In this document: positions 28,198 through 41,531 of the stretch, one piece after another
Position numbering within the stretch: position 1 is the stretch's first letter
How the letters are laid out: every line of letters starts with the position of its first letter
Source: Janthinobacterium fluminis
GTDB taxonomy: Bacteria > Pseudomonadota > Gammaproteobacteria > Burkholderiales > Burkholderiaceae_D
Direction: 5' to 3'
Assembly: GCF_028595325.1 (NCBI RefSeq)
Contig: NZ_JAQQXR010000007.1
Coordinates: forward strand, 248,001-312,000
Length of the DNA stretch: 64,000 nt
Translations under genes and position numbers: made by a program
Notes under the pieces: model-generated
The model's database searches: none
The model's input: the letters and a program-made list of their open reading frames with translations, nothing else
What the model was told of the DNA's origin: nothing

Positions 28198-28212
28198 TCA
28201 CACTCCCAACTC

Positions 28213-28254
28213 TCTTGATGTTAAGATAGATTCATTCGTCTTGATGTTAAGATA
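28213..28254. promoter_or_regulatory. Duplicated operator-like sequence between marR and MFS genes
   Basis: The 16-base sequence TCTTGATGTTAAGATA occurs exactly twice, at 28213-28228 and 28239-28254, starts 26 bases apart. Each copy is partly symmetric (TCTT...AAGA), as MarR sites are. The position in the divergent promoter region supports binding by the adjacent MarR protein. Confidence 0.7.
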
Positions 28255-28308
28255 CTTAATGTCGAGTTAATACTACACCATGCGCCTGCTGGCGCGGCAA
28301 GGAAATCC

Positions 28309-29508
28309 ATGCACCTCACACCCCGCACGCCACGGCCGGCGCCGTCGGACTTGCTCACCATCGCCGCCATCGTGCTACTGGGCTTGAATTTGCGGCCCGT
28401 GCTGGCGGCCATCGGGCCGCTGCTCGGCGCCATCCAGGCGGCCACCGGCATCAGCAGCGGCAACGCCGGCCTGCTGACCAGCGTGCCCGTGTTCGCGATG
28501 GGCGTGTGCGCGCTGCTGGGCGCCCGCTTGCAGCGGCGCCTGGGCAGTTATCGCGGCGTGGCGCTGGGCATCGCCGTCGTCGCCGTGGCCTGCGCGCTGC
28601 GCGCCGCCGCGCACGGCACGGCCGGCCTGATGGCCACGGCCGCCCTGGGTGGCCTGGGCATCGCGCTGGTGCAGGCGCTGCTGCCGGCTTTCATCAAGCG
28701 CCACTTCCCGCGGCGGGCCGGCCAGTTGATGGGCCTGTACACCACCGGCATCATGGGCGGCGCCGCGCTGGCGGCCGCCTCGGCCGCGCCGCTGGCGCAG
28801 CAGCTGGGCTGGTCCGCCGCGCTGGCCCTGTGGGGCGTGCCGGCGCTGCTGGCGGCCTTGGTCTGGGTCAAGGTGGCGGGCGCGCATCCCGCCGGCGGCG
28901 CGGCGGCGGCCGTCGGTTTGCCGCTGCGCTCGCCCCGCGCCTGGTTGTTGCTGGTGTTCTTCGGCATCGGCACCGGCGCCTACACGCTGGTGCTGGCCTG
29001 GTTGCCGCCGTTTTTCATGCAACTGGGCTGGAGCGCGGCCGACAGCGGCCTGCTGCTGGGCGCGCTGACCTTGACCGAGGTGCTGGCCGGCTTGACGGTG
29101 TCGGCCGTCATCAACGCGCTGCCGGACCGCCGCGTGCCGCTGGTGCTGGCGCTGCTGTCCGCGCTGGCGGGCCTGGCCTGCCTGATCGCCGCGCCGGCCG
29201 CGCTGGCCGTCCCCGCCACCGTGCTGCTGGGCGGCGGCATAGGCGCGCTGTTTCCGCTGACCTTGATCGTCACGATGGATCAGGTGCGCGACCCGGCCGG
29301 CGCCGGCGCGCTGCTCGGCTTCGTCCAGGGCGGCGGCTATATGATCGCCAGCCTGATGCCGTTTGTCGCCGGCCTCATCCGCGAGCAGACGGCCAGCCTG
29401 GGCCAGGCCTGGATGGTGATGGCGGGCGGCGTCGTCGTGCTGCTGGCGCTGACCGCGCGCCTGGCGCCGCCGGGCCGCATCGCCGGCGCGGCCGTGCCGG
29501 CCTCTTGA
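28309..29508 (+). CDS. MFS transporter, CynX/NimT-like
   Basis: This 399-residue inner-membrane protein has about 12 hydrophobic segments in two halves. LGLNLRPVLAAIGPLL near the start, GNAGLLTSVPVFAMG, and PAFIKRHFPRRAGQLMGLYT are hallmark segments of the CynX/NimT/YeaN branch of the major facilitator superfamily. Members export nitroimidazoles, cyanate or other small molecules, so the substrate is not defined. It is divergent from the MarR regulator and probably controlled by it. Confidence 0.88.
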   Translation: MHLTPRTPRPAPSDLLTIAAIVLLGLNLRPVLAAIGPLLGAIQAATGISSGNAGLLTSVPVFAMGVCALLGARLQRRLGSYRGVALGIAVVAVACALRAAAHGTAGLMATAALGGLGIALVQALLPAFIKRHFPRRAGQLMGLYTTGIMGGAALAAASAAPLAQQLGWSAALALWGVPALLAALVWVKVAGAHPAGGAAAAVGLPLRSPRAWLLLVFFGIGTGAYTLVLAWLPPFFMQLGWSAADSGLLLGALTLTEVLAGLTVSAVINALPDRRVPLVLALLSALAGLACLIAAPAALAVPATVLLGGGIGALFPLTLIVTMDQVRDPAGAGALLGFVQGGGYMIASLMPFVAGLIREQTASLGQAWMVMAGGVVVLLALTARLAPPGRIAGAAVPAS

Positions 29509-29545
29509 GCGCAGGCGCCGGAGGCCATCGGCAAAACGGATCGGC

Positions 29546-29573
29546 TTGTAAAATTCGATAGGCATTTTAATAT
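29546..29573 (+). promoter_or_regulatory. Possible promoter upstream of maeB
   Basis: TTGTAA (29546) and TAATAT (29568) are spaced by 16 bases in an AT-rich stretch about 130 bases before the malic enzyme start. A second TAAAAT lies closer to the gene near 29658 without a good -35, so the assignment is weak. Confidence 0.35.
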
Positions 29574-29703
29574 GGCTTCCGGCACAAATTATGCGTTTTG
29601 GTGATAACAGACTGTGGCTTGGGGAAAATACCTAGCTAATTGAAAGAATCCGTCTGATAAAATCGTAGGCTTTCCGAACGAACAAACAGGAAGGCTGCAC
29701 AGC

Positions 29704-32022
29704 ATGGATTCGTCATCTGATCAAAAAGAGGAATTGCGTCAACAACTGCGCCTTGCCGCGCTCGAATATCACGAGTGCCCGAGACCTGGCAAAATCAGCG
29801 TCACGCCAACCAAGCAATTGACCAACCAGCGCGACCTGGCGCTGGCCTATTCCCCTGGCGTGGCGGCGCCCTGCGAAGAGATCGTCGTCGATCCCGCCAA
29901 TGCCTATAAATACACGGCCCGCGGCAATCTGGTGGCCGTCATCACCAACGGCACGGCCGTGCTGGGCCTGGGCAATATCGGCCCGCTCGCCGCCAAGCCC
30001 GTGATGGAAGGCAAGGGCGTGCTGTTCAAGAAATTCGCCGGCATCGACGTGTTCGACATCGAGATCAATGAGCTGGACCCGGACAAGCTGGTCGACATCA
30101 TCGCCTCGCTGGAGCCTACCTTCGGCGGCATCAACCTGGAAGACATCAAGGCGCCCGAGTGCTTCTACATCGAGCGCCAGTTGCGCGACCGCATGAAGAT
30201 CCCCGTCTTCCATGACGACCAGCACGGCACGGCCATCATCGTCGGCGCCGCCATCCTGAACGGCTTGAAGGCCGTCGGCAAGGACCTCAAGCATTGCAAA
30301 CTGGTGGTGTCGGGCGCCGGCGCGGCCGCGCTGGCCTGCCTGGACCTGATCGTCGACCTCGGCTTCCCGCTGGAAAACATCTTCGTCACCGACCTGGCCG
30401 GCGTCGTCTACCGGGGCCGCGTCGAGCTGATGGACCCGGACAAGGCCCGGTTCGCCCAGGACACGCCGATGCGCAGCCTGGCCGAAGCCATCGTCGGCGC
30501 CGACATCTTCCTCGGCCTGTCGGCCGGCGGCGTGCTCAAGCAAGACATGGTGCGGCAGATGGCGGCCCGGCCGCTGATCCTGGCGCTGGCCAACCCCAGC
30601 CCGGAAATCCTGCCGGAAGACGTCAAGGCCGTGCGCAGCGACGCCGTCATCGCCACCGGCCGCTCGGACTATCCGAACCAGGTCAACAACGTGCTGTGCT
30701 TCCCCTACATCTTCCGCGGCGCCCTCGACTGCGGCGCGACGACCATCACGCGCGAAATGGAAATCGCCGTCGTCCACGCCATCGCCGAGCTGGCCCACGC
30801 CGAGCAATCCGACATCGTCGCCACCACCTATGGCATCAGCAATCTGTCGTTCGGCCCGGAATACCTGATTCCCATGCCCTTCGACCCGCGCCTGCTGATC
30901 AAGATCGCGCCGGCCGTGGCCAAGGCCGCCTTCGACTCCGGCGTGGCGACCCGCCCCATCAAGGATTTGCAAGCCTACGCCGACAGCCTGCAGCAATTCG
31001 TCTACCGCAGCGGCACCTTCATGAAGCCGCTGTTCCAGGTGGCGAAGAGCACGCCGGCCGAGCTCAAGCGCATCGTCTACGCCGAGGGCGAGGAAGAGCG
31101 CGTGCTGCGCGCCGTGCAAGTGGTGGTCGACGAGCGTCTGGCGCGGCCTATCCTGGTGGGCCGCCCGGCCGTGCTGGAGGCGCGCATCGAGAAATTCGGC
31201 CTGCGCCTGAAGCAGGGCCAGCATTTCGACGTCATCAACCCGGACTTCGACGAGCGCTACCGCGACTACTGGCAATCCTATTACGCGATGACCAGCCGCA
31301 AGGGCGTCACCGAGGAATACGCGAAGCTGGAAATGCGCCGCCGCCACAGCCTGATCGGCGCGATGATGATACACAAGGGCGACGCCGACGGCATGATCTG
31401 CGGCACCTTCGGCACCACCCAGTTGCACCTGCACTATATCGACCAGGTGCTGGGCAAGCGCGCCGGCAGCAATGTCTACGCCGCCATGAACGTGCTGATC
31501 CTGCCCGAGCGCCAGCTGGTGATGGTCGACACCCACGTCAACGAGAACCCGGACGCCGAGCAACTGGCCGAGATCACGATGATGGCGGCCGACGAGATGA
31601 GCCGCTTCGGCCTGTCGCCACGGGCGGCCCTGCTGTCGCACTCGAATTTTGGTTCGAGCAACAGCGCCTCGGCGCAGAAGATGCGCGCCGCCCTGGCCAT
31701 CATCAAGGAAAAGGCGCCGGGACTGGAAGTGGACGGCGAGATGCACGGCGACACGGCGCTGGACTCGAAGATGCGCGCCAAGATCATGCCGAACTCGGAC
31801 TTGAAGACGGACGCCAATCTGCTGGTGATGCCGAACATCGACGCCGCCAACATCGCCTACAACCTGCTCAAGACGGCGGCCGGCAACGGCATCGCCGTCG
31901 GCCCCATCCTGCTCGGCTGCGCCAAGCCCGTGCACATCCTGACGCCGTCGGCGACGGTGCGGCGCATCGTCAACATGACGGCCCTGTGCGTCGTCGACGC
32001 GGTGGCCCAGCGCAAGGCTTAA
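29704..32022 (+). CDS. maeB: NADP-dependent malic enzyme, MaeB type
   Basis: This 772-residue enzyme decarboxylates malate to pyruvate with reduction of NADP in the cytosol. The malic enzyme part (about 1-430) has the [12 protein letters not shown] start, [23 protein letters not shown] and [14 protein letters not shown] for the nucleotide. The C-terminal part (about 430-772) resembles phosphotransacetylase, as in all MaeB proteins, where it regulates rather than catalyses. AGGAAG lies before the ATG. It is transcribed alone and ends in a clear terminator. Confidence 0.96.
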   Translation: MDSSSDQKEELRQQLRLAALEYHECPRPGKISVTPTKQLTNQRDLALAYSPGVAAPCEEIVVDPANAYKYTARGNLVAVITNGTAVLGLGNIGPLAAKPVMEGKGVLFKKFAGIDVFDIEINELDPDKLVDIIASLEPTFGGINLEDIKAPECFYIERQLRDRMKIPVFHDDQHGTAIIVGAAILNGLKAVGKDLKHCKLVVSGAGAAALACLDLIVDLGFPLENIFVTDLAGVVYRGRVELMDPDKARFAQDTPMRSLAEAIVGADIFLGLSAGGVLKQDMVRQMAARPLILALANPSPEILPEDVKAVRSDAVIATGRSDYPNQVNNVLCFPYIFRGALDCGATTITREMEIAVVHAIAELAHAEQSDIVATTYGISNLSFGPEYLIPMPFDPRLLIKIAPAVAKAAFDSGVATRPIKDLQAYADSLQQFVYRSGTFMKPLFQVAKSTPAELKRIVYAEGEEERVLRAVQVVVDERLARPILVGRPAVLEARIEKFGLRLKQGQHFDVINPDFDERYRDYWQSYYAMTSRKGVTEEYAKLEMRRRHSLIGAMMIHKGDADGMICGTFGTTQLHLHYIDQVLGKRAGSNVYAAMNVLILPERQLVMVDTHVNENPDAEQLAEITMMAADEMSRFGLSPRAALLSHSNFGSSNSASAQKMRAALAIIKEKAPGLEVDGEMHGDTALDSKMRAKIMPNSDLKTDANLLVMPNIDAANIAYNLLKTAAGNGIAVGPILLGCAKPVHILTPSATVRRIVNMTALCVVDAVAQRKA

Positions 32023-32089
32023 GCAAGGCCCCGGCCCCGCGCGGGGCCGCCTCGCCGCGGGCGGCCACGCTCGCGTTGATACAGATCAG

Positions 32090-32126
32090 ATCCCACGCCG
32101 CTTTCCAAGCAGACGTGGGATTTTTC
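32090..32126 (+). terminator. Rho-independent terminator of maeB
   Basis: An eight-base stem (ATCCCACG / CGTGGGAT) with a 16-base loop is followed by TTTTCATT. A perfect 16-base GC palindrome (32033-32048) also stands between the stop and this hairpin. The rest of the gap to 32293 holds a 14-base palindrome TTGATAATTATCAA (32134-32147) and nothing else recognised. Confidence 0.8.
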
Positions 32127-32293
32127 ATTCTGGTTGATAATTATCAATCCCGCCCCCGGGGCAGGGCCTACCATGCAGTGGAACTCCTGGCCTTGCAGCG
32201 GTCAACAATGGGGGAGTAAGTCATTCTTATTTTCAATCCACTGTGTGGCGCAACAGCGCTGCCTGCGCGGGAGTTCACCTGTTAGCACACGCT

Positions 32294-34702
32294 TTAGGCG
32301 CGCAGCGCCAGCGCCGGCGCCACGCGCATGGCCGCCAGCGTGTGGCGCGAACTCGACAGCAGCGCCACCAGGACGGCGCCGGCCAGCGCGGCCAGTGCCG
32401 CCCACGGCCCGACCGGCGCCTGGCGCGCGCACTCCTCCAGGAAGCTCTGCCCGGCGAAATAGGCCGGCGGCAGGCTGAGCGCGGCGGCCACGCCGATCAG
32501 CAGCAGGAATTCGCGCCCGACCAGGCGGGCGATGTCGGCGGGGCCGGCGCCGAACAGTTTGCGCAGCACGATTTCGCGCGCCCGGCGCTGCAGGCTGAAG
32601 GCCGACAGGATGTACATGCCGAAGGCGGCCAGCGCCACCGCGACGCCGGTCGCCAGCGTCAAGATCTGCAGCAGCGGCGCGATCTGGCGCGTCGGCGCCG
32701 CCAGCAGGCGGCGCATCGGCATCACGTTCAGCAGGTGGTTCGGATAGTGCTGCCGCCACAGCGCCGCCAGCGCGCCCTGCGGCGCGTCCGCCCCGCCCGC
32801 CGTCTTGATGATCATCGTGTGGGTGTTGCGGCCCAGTTCGTAGATGGTGGGCGTGTGCTCGGCCAGCACGTTTTGCGTCAGCAGCGCGGCGCTGACGCCG
32901 ACGATGCGCTGCGGCGCGTCGCGCAGCGTCACCACCTGGCCCAGGGCGGCGGCGGGGCTGGCGAAACCGAGCTGCGCCACGGCGCCGGCGTCCAGCACGA
33001 TCAGGCCGGTGCGCCCGGCGGGGTCGGTGGCGGCGTCGAACAGGCGGCCGGCCAGCGGGCGGGCGCCGAACAGCGCGAAGTATTCCGGGCTGACCGGCAT
33101 CGTGCGCATCATAATGGCCTCGGCGCCGGCGACGCCGGCCTTTTTCATGATGTTATACGATTGGCCGATGCCATCCTCGGCCATCGCCACCTGGCTGACG
33201 CCGGGCAGGCGCGCGACGGCCGCGTGGAAGGACTGGCTGGCCGGCGCCTCCATGTCCAGCGGCAGGTCGAGCACCAGCAGCGGCTCGGGGTCGAAGCCGA
33301 AATCGAGCGCGTTCATGAAGTGCATCTGCCACGCCATGGTGATGGCGATGCTGGCAAAGCCCATGCCGACGGCGAACTGCAGCACGGTCAGGCCGCGGCG
33401 CAGCCAGTTGCCGCCGGCCGCCTCGCTGCCGCGCCCGCCCAGCGTGGCGGCCGGGTGCATGCCCAGCGCCAGCCGGGCCGGATACAGGGCCGCCAGCGCG
33501 CCGACGGCCAGCGCCAATGCCATGCCGGCGGCGGCGCCGGCCAGCAGCTTGTCCGGCGTCAACAGCGCGTCCAGGCGCAGGCCGACCAGCGCGCCGAAGC
33601 CGGGCAGCAGCAGCCAGGCCAGCAGCATGCCCGCCGCGCCGGCCAGCAGGCAGACCAGCATGGACTCGGCCAGCATCTGGCGCAGCACCCGCCAGCCGCT
33701 CGCGCCCAGCACCTTGCGCACGGCGATTTCGCGCTGCCGGCCGATGGTGCGCACCGTCACCAGGTTGACGTAGTTGATCGTCGCCAGCAGCAGCACCAGC
33801 ACGGCCACGCCGGCCATCGCCGCGAGCAGGATGGTTTTGCCTTTCTTGACCTTCACCTGGCTGCTGCGGGCGACTTTGTCGAGATAGGCGTCGAGCAGCG
33901 GCCCCAGCGCGACGTCGAGCAGGCGCGCGCCGCCGAGCCGGGCGCTTTGCTCGGGCGTCAGCTGCGCGCGCAAGGGCGAGCGCTCGGCCGCGTCCGAGAG
34001 CAATTGCGCCACCCGTTGCGGCGCCGCGCCGGCGCCCAGGCGCAGGTACAGCAAGCCCTGGGTGTCGCCCCAGTCCGCCAGCATCTTGCGGCGCTCGGCC
34101 CCGTCCCAGGCCGCCGTGCCGATGCCGGCCAGGGCCGCCAGCGGCAGGCTGGCATTGTCGGGCGTGTCGTCGAGGATGGCCGCCACCTGGAAGGCCGTCC
34201 CGGCGATCAGCACGCTGCGCCCCAGCGCGCGGCTGTCGCCGAACAGGCGCCGCGCCGTCTCGCGCGTCAGCGCCAGCGCGTCGGGCCGCGTCAGCGCCGC
34301 CCGCAAATCGCCTTCCCGCGCGCGCAGGCCGAACACCTCGGCGTAGCTGGCGTCGACGGCGTTCAGCGCGACGTTCTGCACGACGTCGCCGACGCGCATC
34401 GGCACGCTCAGGCCGACGACCCGGCTGGCCGCCAGCGCCAGGCCGCTTTGCTCGGCGACTTCCTTGGCCGGCATCGGCGCGCTGGCGGACCAGCGCGCGT
34501 CGTCCCAGTTGGCGCGGCTCTTGACCACATACACCTGCTCGGCGCCGGGCACGTGGCGGTCCACGGTGAAGCTGAAATACAACTGGGCCAGAATCAGAAA
34601 GCTGACGGCCAAGCCCAGCGCCATGCCAAGCACGACAATGGCGGAGTGGGCCGGTTGCAGCAGCAGCAAACGCCAACCGATGCGGAAATCGCGGAATGTC
34701 AT
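32294..34702 (-). CDS. FtsX/MacB-type ABC transporter permease
   Basis: This 802-residue membrane protein has the layout of large MacB-like permeases: an N-terminal membrane segment (about 18-40), a periplasmic domain, three segments in the middle (from about 290), a second membrane segment and periplasmic domain (about 430-650), and three final segments. REIAVRKVLGAS and REIVLRKLFGAG are the two copies of the cytosolic FtsX-type motif, showing internal duplication. No ATPase gene lies next to it, so its partner is encoded elsewhere. Such permeases move lipoproteins, peptides or signals; the cargo is unknown. The next gene upstream is divergent. Confidence 0.87.
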   Translation of the reverse strand: MTFRDFRIGWRLLLLQPAHSAIVVLGMALGLAVSFLILAQLYFSFTVDRHVPGAEQVYVVKSRANWDDARWSASAPMPAKEVAEQSGLALAASRVVGLSVPMRVGDVVQNVALNAVDASYAEVFGLRAREGDLRAALTRPDALALTRETARRLFGDSRALGRSVLIAGTAFQVAAILDDTPDNASLPLAALAGIGTAAWDGAERRKMLADWGDTQGLLYLRLGAGAAPQRVAQLLSDAAERSPLRAQLTPEQSARLGGARLLDVALGPLLDAYLDKVARSSQVKVKKGKTILLAAMAGVAVLVLLLATINYVNLVTVRTIGRQREIAVRKVLGASGWRVLRQMLAESMLVCLLAGAAGMLLAWLLLPGFGALVGLRLDALLTPDKLLAGAAAGMALALAVGALAALYPARLALGMHPAATLGGRGSEAAGGNWLRRGLTVLQFAVGMGFASIAITMAWQMHFMNALDFGFDPEPLLVLDLPLDMEAPASQSFHAAVARLPGVSQVAMAEDGIGQSYNIMKKAGVAGAEAIMMRTMPVSPEYFALFGARPLAGRLFDAATDPAGRTGLIVLDAGAVAQLGFASPAAALGQVVTLRDAPQRIVGVSAALLTQNVLAEHTPTIYELGRNTHTMIIKTAGGADAPQGALAALWRQHYPNHLLNVMPMRRLLAAPTRQIAPLLQILTLATGVAVALAAFGMYILSAFSLQRRAREIVLRKLFGAGPADIARLVGREFLLLIGVAAALSLPPAYFAGQSFLEECARQAPVGPWAALAALAGAVLVALLSSSRHTLAAMRVAPALALRA

Positions 34703-34964
34703 GGGTGATCCTGGAGAAGAGGGGGGAATTGTCGCATAGGCGTGCTACAGCAATCCCCGTGCCAGCCCCTGCGGCGGCCAATCCTGCGCCGGCGCCGCGC
34801 CGCTGTCCGCAACTGTACAAGGCCGACTGTTCAAAAACGGACAGTATTTCCGCGCCCCGCGTTCGCGCCCCGCGCCGCCGGTATTTCGCTGTCAATGGAC
34901 CGGCGACAATGATAAGATCGTCACGCTAAGCAGTCGATTCCGTGAGGGGCACTCTTCTACACGT

Positions 34965-38402
<3,438 letters not shown>

Positions 38403-38540
38403 GGGCATGGCGGCATCCCGTTCCCGGCAATGATTGTGGAACAGCAAAGATGGCGGCGCATGTCCTTGTATCATGAAGATGGGGCATCTGCGGCGAAGCC
38501 CGCGCTTCGGCGGCCGCGCCATGCTGAAGGAAGCGATCCG

Positions 38541-40079
38541 ATGACGAACATGCTGCGGCGCGCGGCGCCTTGCCTGTGCCTGGGCGGCCTGGTGCTGTAC
38601 TACTTCCTGAGCTCGCCCACCGGCGGCGACTTCTGGTGGTACGACGCGCCGCGCCACGCCATGAACGGCGTGTTCCTGAGCGACCTGCTGAGCGAGGGCG
38701 GGCTGGCCCATCCGCTGCGTTACGCCAGGGCCTACTACGAGCAATACCCCGCCATCAACATCGGCTTCTATCCTCCTTTCTTCTACCTCAGCTCCGTGCC
38801 GCTGCTGCTGCTGTTCGGCGCCAGCCACGCCGTGGCGCAGGCGGCGGTGGCCCTGTACACGCTGATGCTGGGCGCGCTGGTCTGCCTGATCTGCCGCCGC
38901 GCGATGGACCACGCCAGCGCGCTGGCCACCGCCTTGTGCGTGCTGCTGCTCGCGCCGGTCGCGCTCTGGTCGCGCCAGGTGCAGCTCGACGTGCCGGCGG
39001 CGGCCATGCACTTCCTCACCGCCGGGCTGCTGATCCGCCACCTTGAGACGCAACGCCAGGGCTGGCTGTTTGCCGCCGCCGTCTGCCTGGGCCTGTCGAT
39101 GCTGACCCGGGTCCAGGGCGTGTTCGCCGTACCCGTCTTCCTGTTCTTCGTCTTCGGCCGGGGCGGGGCGGGCCGGCCAGCGCTCGGCAAACGCATTGCC
39201 GCGACGGCCATCGCCGGCCTGATCGCGCTGCCGGCCATGCTGATGGTGGCCTACTTCAGCAAGGTGAACCAGGCCCTGGCGACGGCCGCGCCGGGCATGC
39301 CGCCGCTGTGGAGCCTGGCCAACTGGACCTGGTACGCCGGACAATTGCCGCTGCAACTGGGCTGGCCGGCCCTGTGTCTGGCCGTCGCCGGGCTGGCCGC
39401 CGCGGCCAGGGCGGCGGCCACGGGGCGCGCGACGCCGGCGCTGCGAGTGCTGGCCGCCTACACGGTCTGCGCATGGATTTTCTTCAGCGTCGTCTCCAAC
39501 AAGGACCCGCGCTTCAACCTGCCCGGCATGCTGTTCCTGTTCGTGCTGGCGGCCCACGGCCTCTACCTGTGCGCCGCGCCGGCGGCGCGCCTGTTCCTGC
39601 CCGCGCTGGCGGCGTGGCTGCTGCTGCAACTGGGCGCCACCCCCGCCGTGCCTGTCGTCGGCGGCTTTCCGGAGGCGGCGGCGGCCGCCCAGGCGCTCAC
39701 GCCGCAACAGGCGAACGTGCTGATTTCCGCCCACCGCGACGGCAATTTCATCTACGCCTTGCGCACCCTGGGCCGGCGCCGCGATATCGGCGTGTGCCGC
39801 GCCGACAAGCTGTTCGTGGAAATCCACATCATGCGCGAACTCGGGGTGCGCGACCGGAATCTGGACCGGCAAGCCATCCTCGCCATGCTGGACCGCCACA
39901 AGGTCGCCACGGTGGTGGCCCAGCCCGGCTACCTGTCGGACCAGCCGAGCATGCGCAACTTCCAGGCCCTGCTCGACGACGGCGTCCACTACGCCAGGGT
40001 GCGCACCGTGGCGCTGACCGGCCAGACGGGCCGCGACGAACGCGCGCTGGTGATCTACCAGCGCCGGCGCGGGCTGTAA
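38541..40079 (+). CDS. Polytopic membrane protein, glycosyltransferase family 39-like
   Basis: This is a 512-residue inner-membrane protein with 9-11 hydrophobic segments. The short loop after the first segment carries GGDFWWYDAPRHAMNG, with acidic residues as in GT-C enzymes such as ArnT/PMT proteins. YYEQYPAINIGFYPPFFY and SRQVQLDVPAAAMHFLT fit the same family. The C-terminal soluble part (about 395-512) would face the periplasm. Such enzymes pass a sugar from a lipid carrier to a protein or lipid. The acceptor is unknown and no sugar pathway genes are adjacent. The ATG with AAGGAAG upstream is preferred to a longer frame. Confidence 0.72.
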   Translation: MTNMLRRAAPCLCLGGLVLYYFLSSPTGGDFWWYDAPRHAMNGVFLSDLLSEGGLAHPLRYARAYYEQYPAINIGFYPPFFYLSSVPLLLLFGASHAVAQAAVALYTLMLGALVCLICRRAMDHASALATALCVLLLAPVALWSRQVQLDVPAAAMHFLTAGLLIRHLETQRQGWLFAAAVCLGLSMLTRVQGVFAVPVFLFFVFGRGGAGRPALGKRIAATAIAGLIALPAMLMVAYFSKVNQALATAAPGMPPLWSLANWTWYAGQLPLQLGWPALCLAVAGLAAAARAAATGRATPALRVLAAYTVCAWIFFSVVSNKDPRFNLPGMLFLFVLAAHGLYLCAAPAARLFLPALAAWLLLQLGATPAVPVVGGFPEAAAAAQALTPQQANVLISAHRDGNFIYALRTLGRRRDIGVCRADKLFVEIHIMRELGVRDRNLDRQAILAMLDRHKVATVVAQPGYLSDQPSMRNFQALLDDGVHYARVRTVALTGQTGRDERALVIYQRRRGL

Positions 40080-40229
40080 TAAGGGCGTCACATTCTGCTG
40101 TCATGATAAAAGATTACAAAATGGTGTATATCCTTTGTCGACTCGAATTGCCACCCTATCCTGTCGTCCGCGCCTGCGCCGCGGGCTTGGCGACGTGCGC
40201 GGCAATGCGGGACGCGGAAGCCGGCCGAC

Positions 40230-40949
40230 ATGCCTTGTTACGCCGCGCGATTGAGCCGCCTCGGCGCGGTGCTGGCGCTGCTCTGCGGGCTCGCCGCGCC
40301 GGCCTCGGCCGCTGACGGCGCCGCCGGCCCGCCGCCCGCCGCGGCGGACGCGCCCGGCCGGCTGTTCGACTTCGACATTGCGGCGCAGCCGCTGGCCGCC
40401 GCCCTGAACCGCTACGCTTCCCTGACCGAGCGGGCCGCGCTGTTCCGCAGCGAGGTCGTCGCCGGACGGACCTCGTCCGCCGTGGTCGGCCGCTTCACGC
40501 CCGAGGCGGCGCTATCCTTGCTGCTGGCCGGCACGGGCCTGCTTGCCGAGCGCGCCAGTTCCGGCCCGGCCGACGTGTTCGTGCTCAAGGCCCAGGCCGC
40601 GCCCGCGTCCGCGATGCAGACGGCCCTGGCCAGCGCCGGCGCCTACCCCGGCCTGGTCCAGGCGCGCATCTGGGACGCGCTGTGCGCCCACGCCGGCACG
40701 GCGCCGGGCGCCTATCGCGCCCTGTTGCGCTTTTACGTCGATGGCGGCGGCGCGGTGCAGCGCCCGCGCCTGCTGCGCTCGACCGGCGACGCGCGCCGCG
40801 ACGCGGCGATGCTGGACGCGCTGCGGCGCGTGCGCATGGCGGCGCCGCCGCCGGCCGACATGCCGCAGCCGCTGACCGTGATCGTGCTGCCGGACGAGCG
40901 GCGCGTCGCCGGCGCCGGGCCGCATTGCCGCAGCGGCGGGGTATCTTGA
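40230..40949 (+). CDS. Periplasmic STN domain protein with TonB-C-like domain
   Basis: This 239-residue precursor has a signal peptide ending ASA (about 27). An STN domain (about 45-115) starts with FDFDIAAQPLAAALNRYASLT and ends in LLAGTGLLAE, as in the signalling domain of FecA-type receptors and secretins. A second domain (about 135-235), with ALLRFYVDGGGAVQRPRLL and DAAMLDALRRVRM, resembles the TonB C-terminal fold. In Fec-type systems the STN domain is part of the outer-membrane receptor and touches FecR. Here it is a free protein encoded just before the sigma factor, whose TTG start overlaps its stop. It therefore may replace the receptor tail as the signal to FecR. Confidence 0.82.
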   Translation: MPCYAARLSRLGAVLALLCGLAAPASAADGAAGPPPAAADAPGRLFDFDIAAQPLAAALNRYASLTERAALFRSEVVAGRTSSAVVGRFTPEAALSLLLAGTGLLAERASSGPADVFVLKAQAAPASAMQTALASAGAYPGLVQARIWDALCAHAGTAPGAYRALLRFYVDGGGAVQRPRLLRSTGDARRDAAMLDALRRVRMAAPPPADMPQPLTVIVLPDERRVAGAGPHCRSGGVS

Positions 40950-41467
40950 GCGTGCCCGAGAACACCCAGCCGGCCCTGCTGGACTATCTGACCCGGCGCT
41001 ACGGCGAGCTGAAGCTGCGCCTGGCGCGGGTGTTGCGCAACGCCGACCTGGCCGGCGACGCCTTGCAGGACACCTGGTTGCGCCTGCACAGCCAGCCGGA
41101 AGAGGGGCTGGTGGTGCGCAGCCCGCGCGCCTACCTGATCCGCATGGCCGCCAACGCCGCCGTCGATATCCGGCGCCGCCACGGCCAGTCGCTGGCGCAT
41201 GAGGAAATCAGCGAGCTGCTGGACCTGGCCGACCCGGCGCCCGGGCCGGCGCAGGTGGCCGGCGCGCGCTCCGATCTGGGCCAGCTGGTGCGCCTGCTGG
41301 AGCGCCTGCCGGCGCGGCAGCGCGAGGTGATCGTGCTGGTGCGCTGGGAGGGCATGGCGCAGAAGGAAGTGGCGCGCCGCCTGGGCGTGTCGCTGCGCAC
41401 GGTGGAGCTCGATTTGAAGCGCGCCCACGATTATCTGGATGCCCGGATGGCCGATGAAAAAAAATAA
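40946..41467 (+). CDS. ECF sigma factor, FecI-like
   Basis: This 173-residue protein has sigma region 2 (LRVLRNADLAGDALQDTWLRL spans it, about 24-46) and region 4 (LPARQREVIVLVRWEGM, then a helix-turn-helix with VARRLGVSLRTVELDL, about 118-162). It directs RNA polymerase to a small set of promoters. The start is a TTG overlapping the stop of the STN gene, with GGGG 4 bases upstream; a GTG at 40952 is the alternative. Its stop runs directly into a promoter motif for the fecR-like gene, and the same motif recurs before the giant adhesin gene. These are its probable targets. Confidence 0.88.
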   Translation: MSVPENTQPALLDYLTRRYGELKLRLARVLRNADLAGDALQDTWLRLHSQPEEGLVVRSPRAYLIRMAANAAVDIRRRHGQSLAHEEISELLDLADPAPGPAQVAGARSDLGQLVRLLERLPARQREVIVLVRWEGMAQKEVARRLGVSLRTVELDLKRAHDYLDARMADEKK

Positions 41468-41498
41468 TTGCGGTTTTGTGGGGCTCGATCCGTCTTAG
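41468..41498 (+). promoter_or_regulatory. ECF-type promoter of the fecR-like gene
   Basis: TTGCGGTTTTGT (41468-41479) and CCGTCTTAG (41490-41498) are spaced by 10 bases and follow a run of eight A. The CGTC core is usual for -10 elements of ECF sigma factors. The same two blocks and A-run occur before the giant adhesin gene. Transcription would start after about 41504. Confidence 0.75.
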
Positions 41499-41531
41499 AC
41501 TATGTGGCACCACCCCGAACCAAGCGAGACG

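Noticed and set aside
41502..41531. Upstream ATG for the fecR-like gene.
   Set aside because: It lies only four bases after the predicted -10 element and would not be on the transcript from that promoter.
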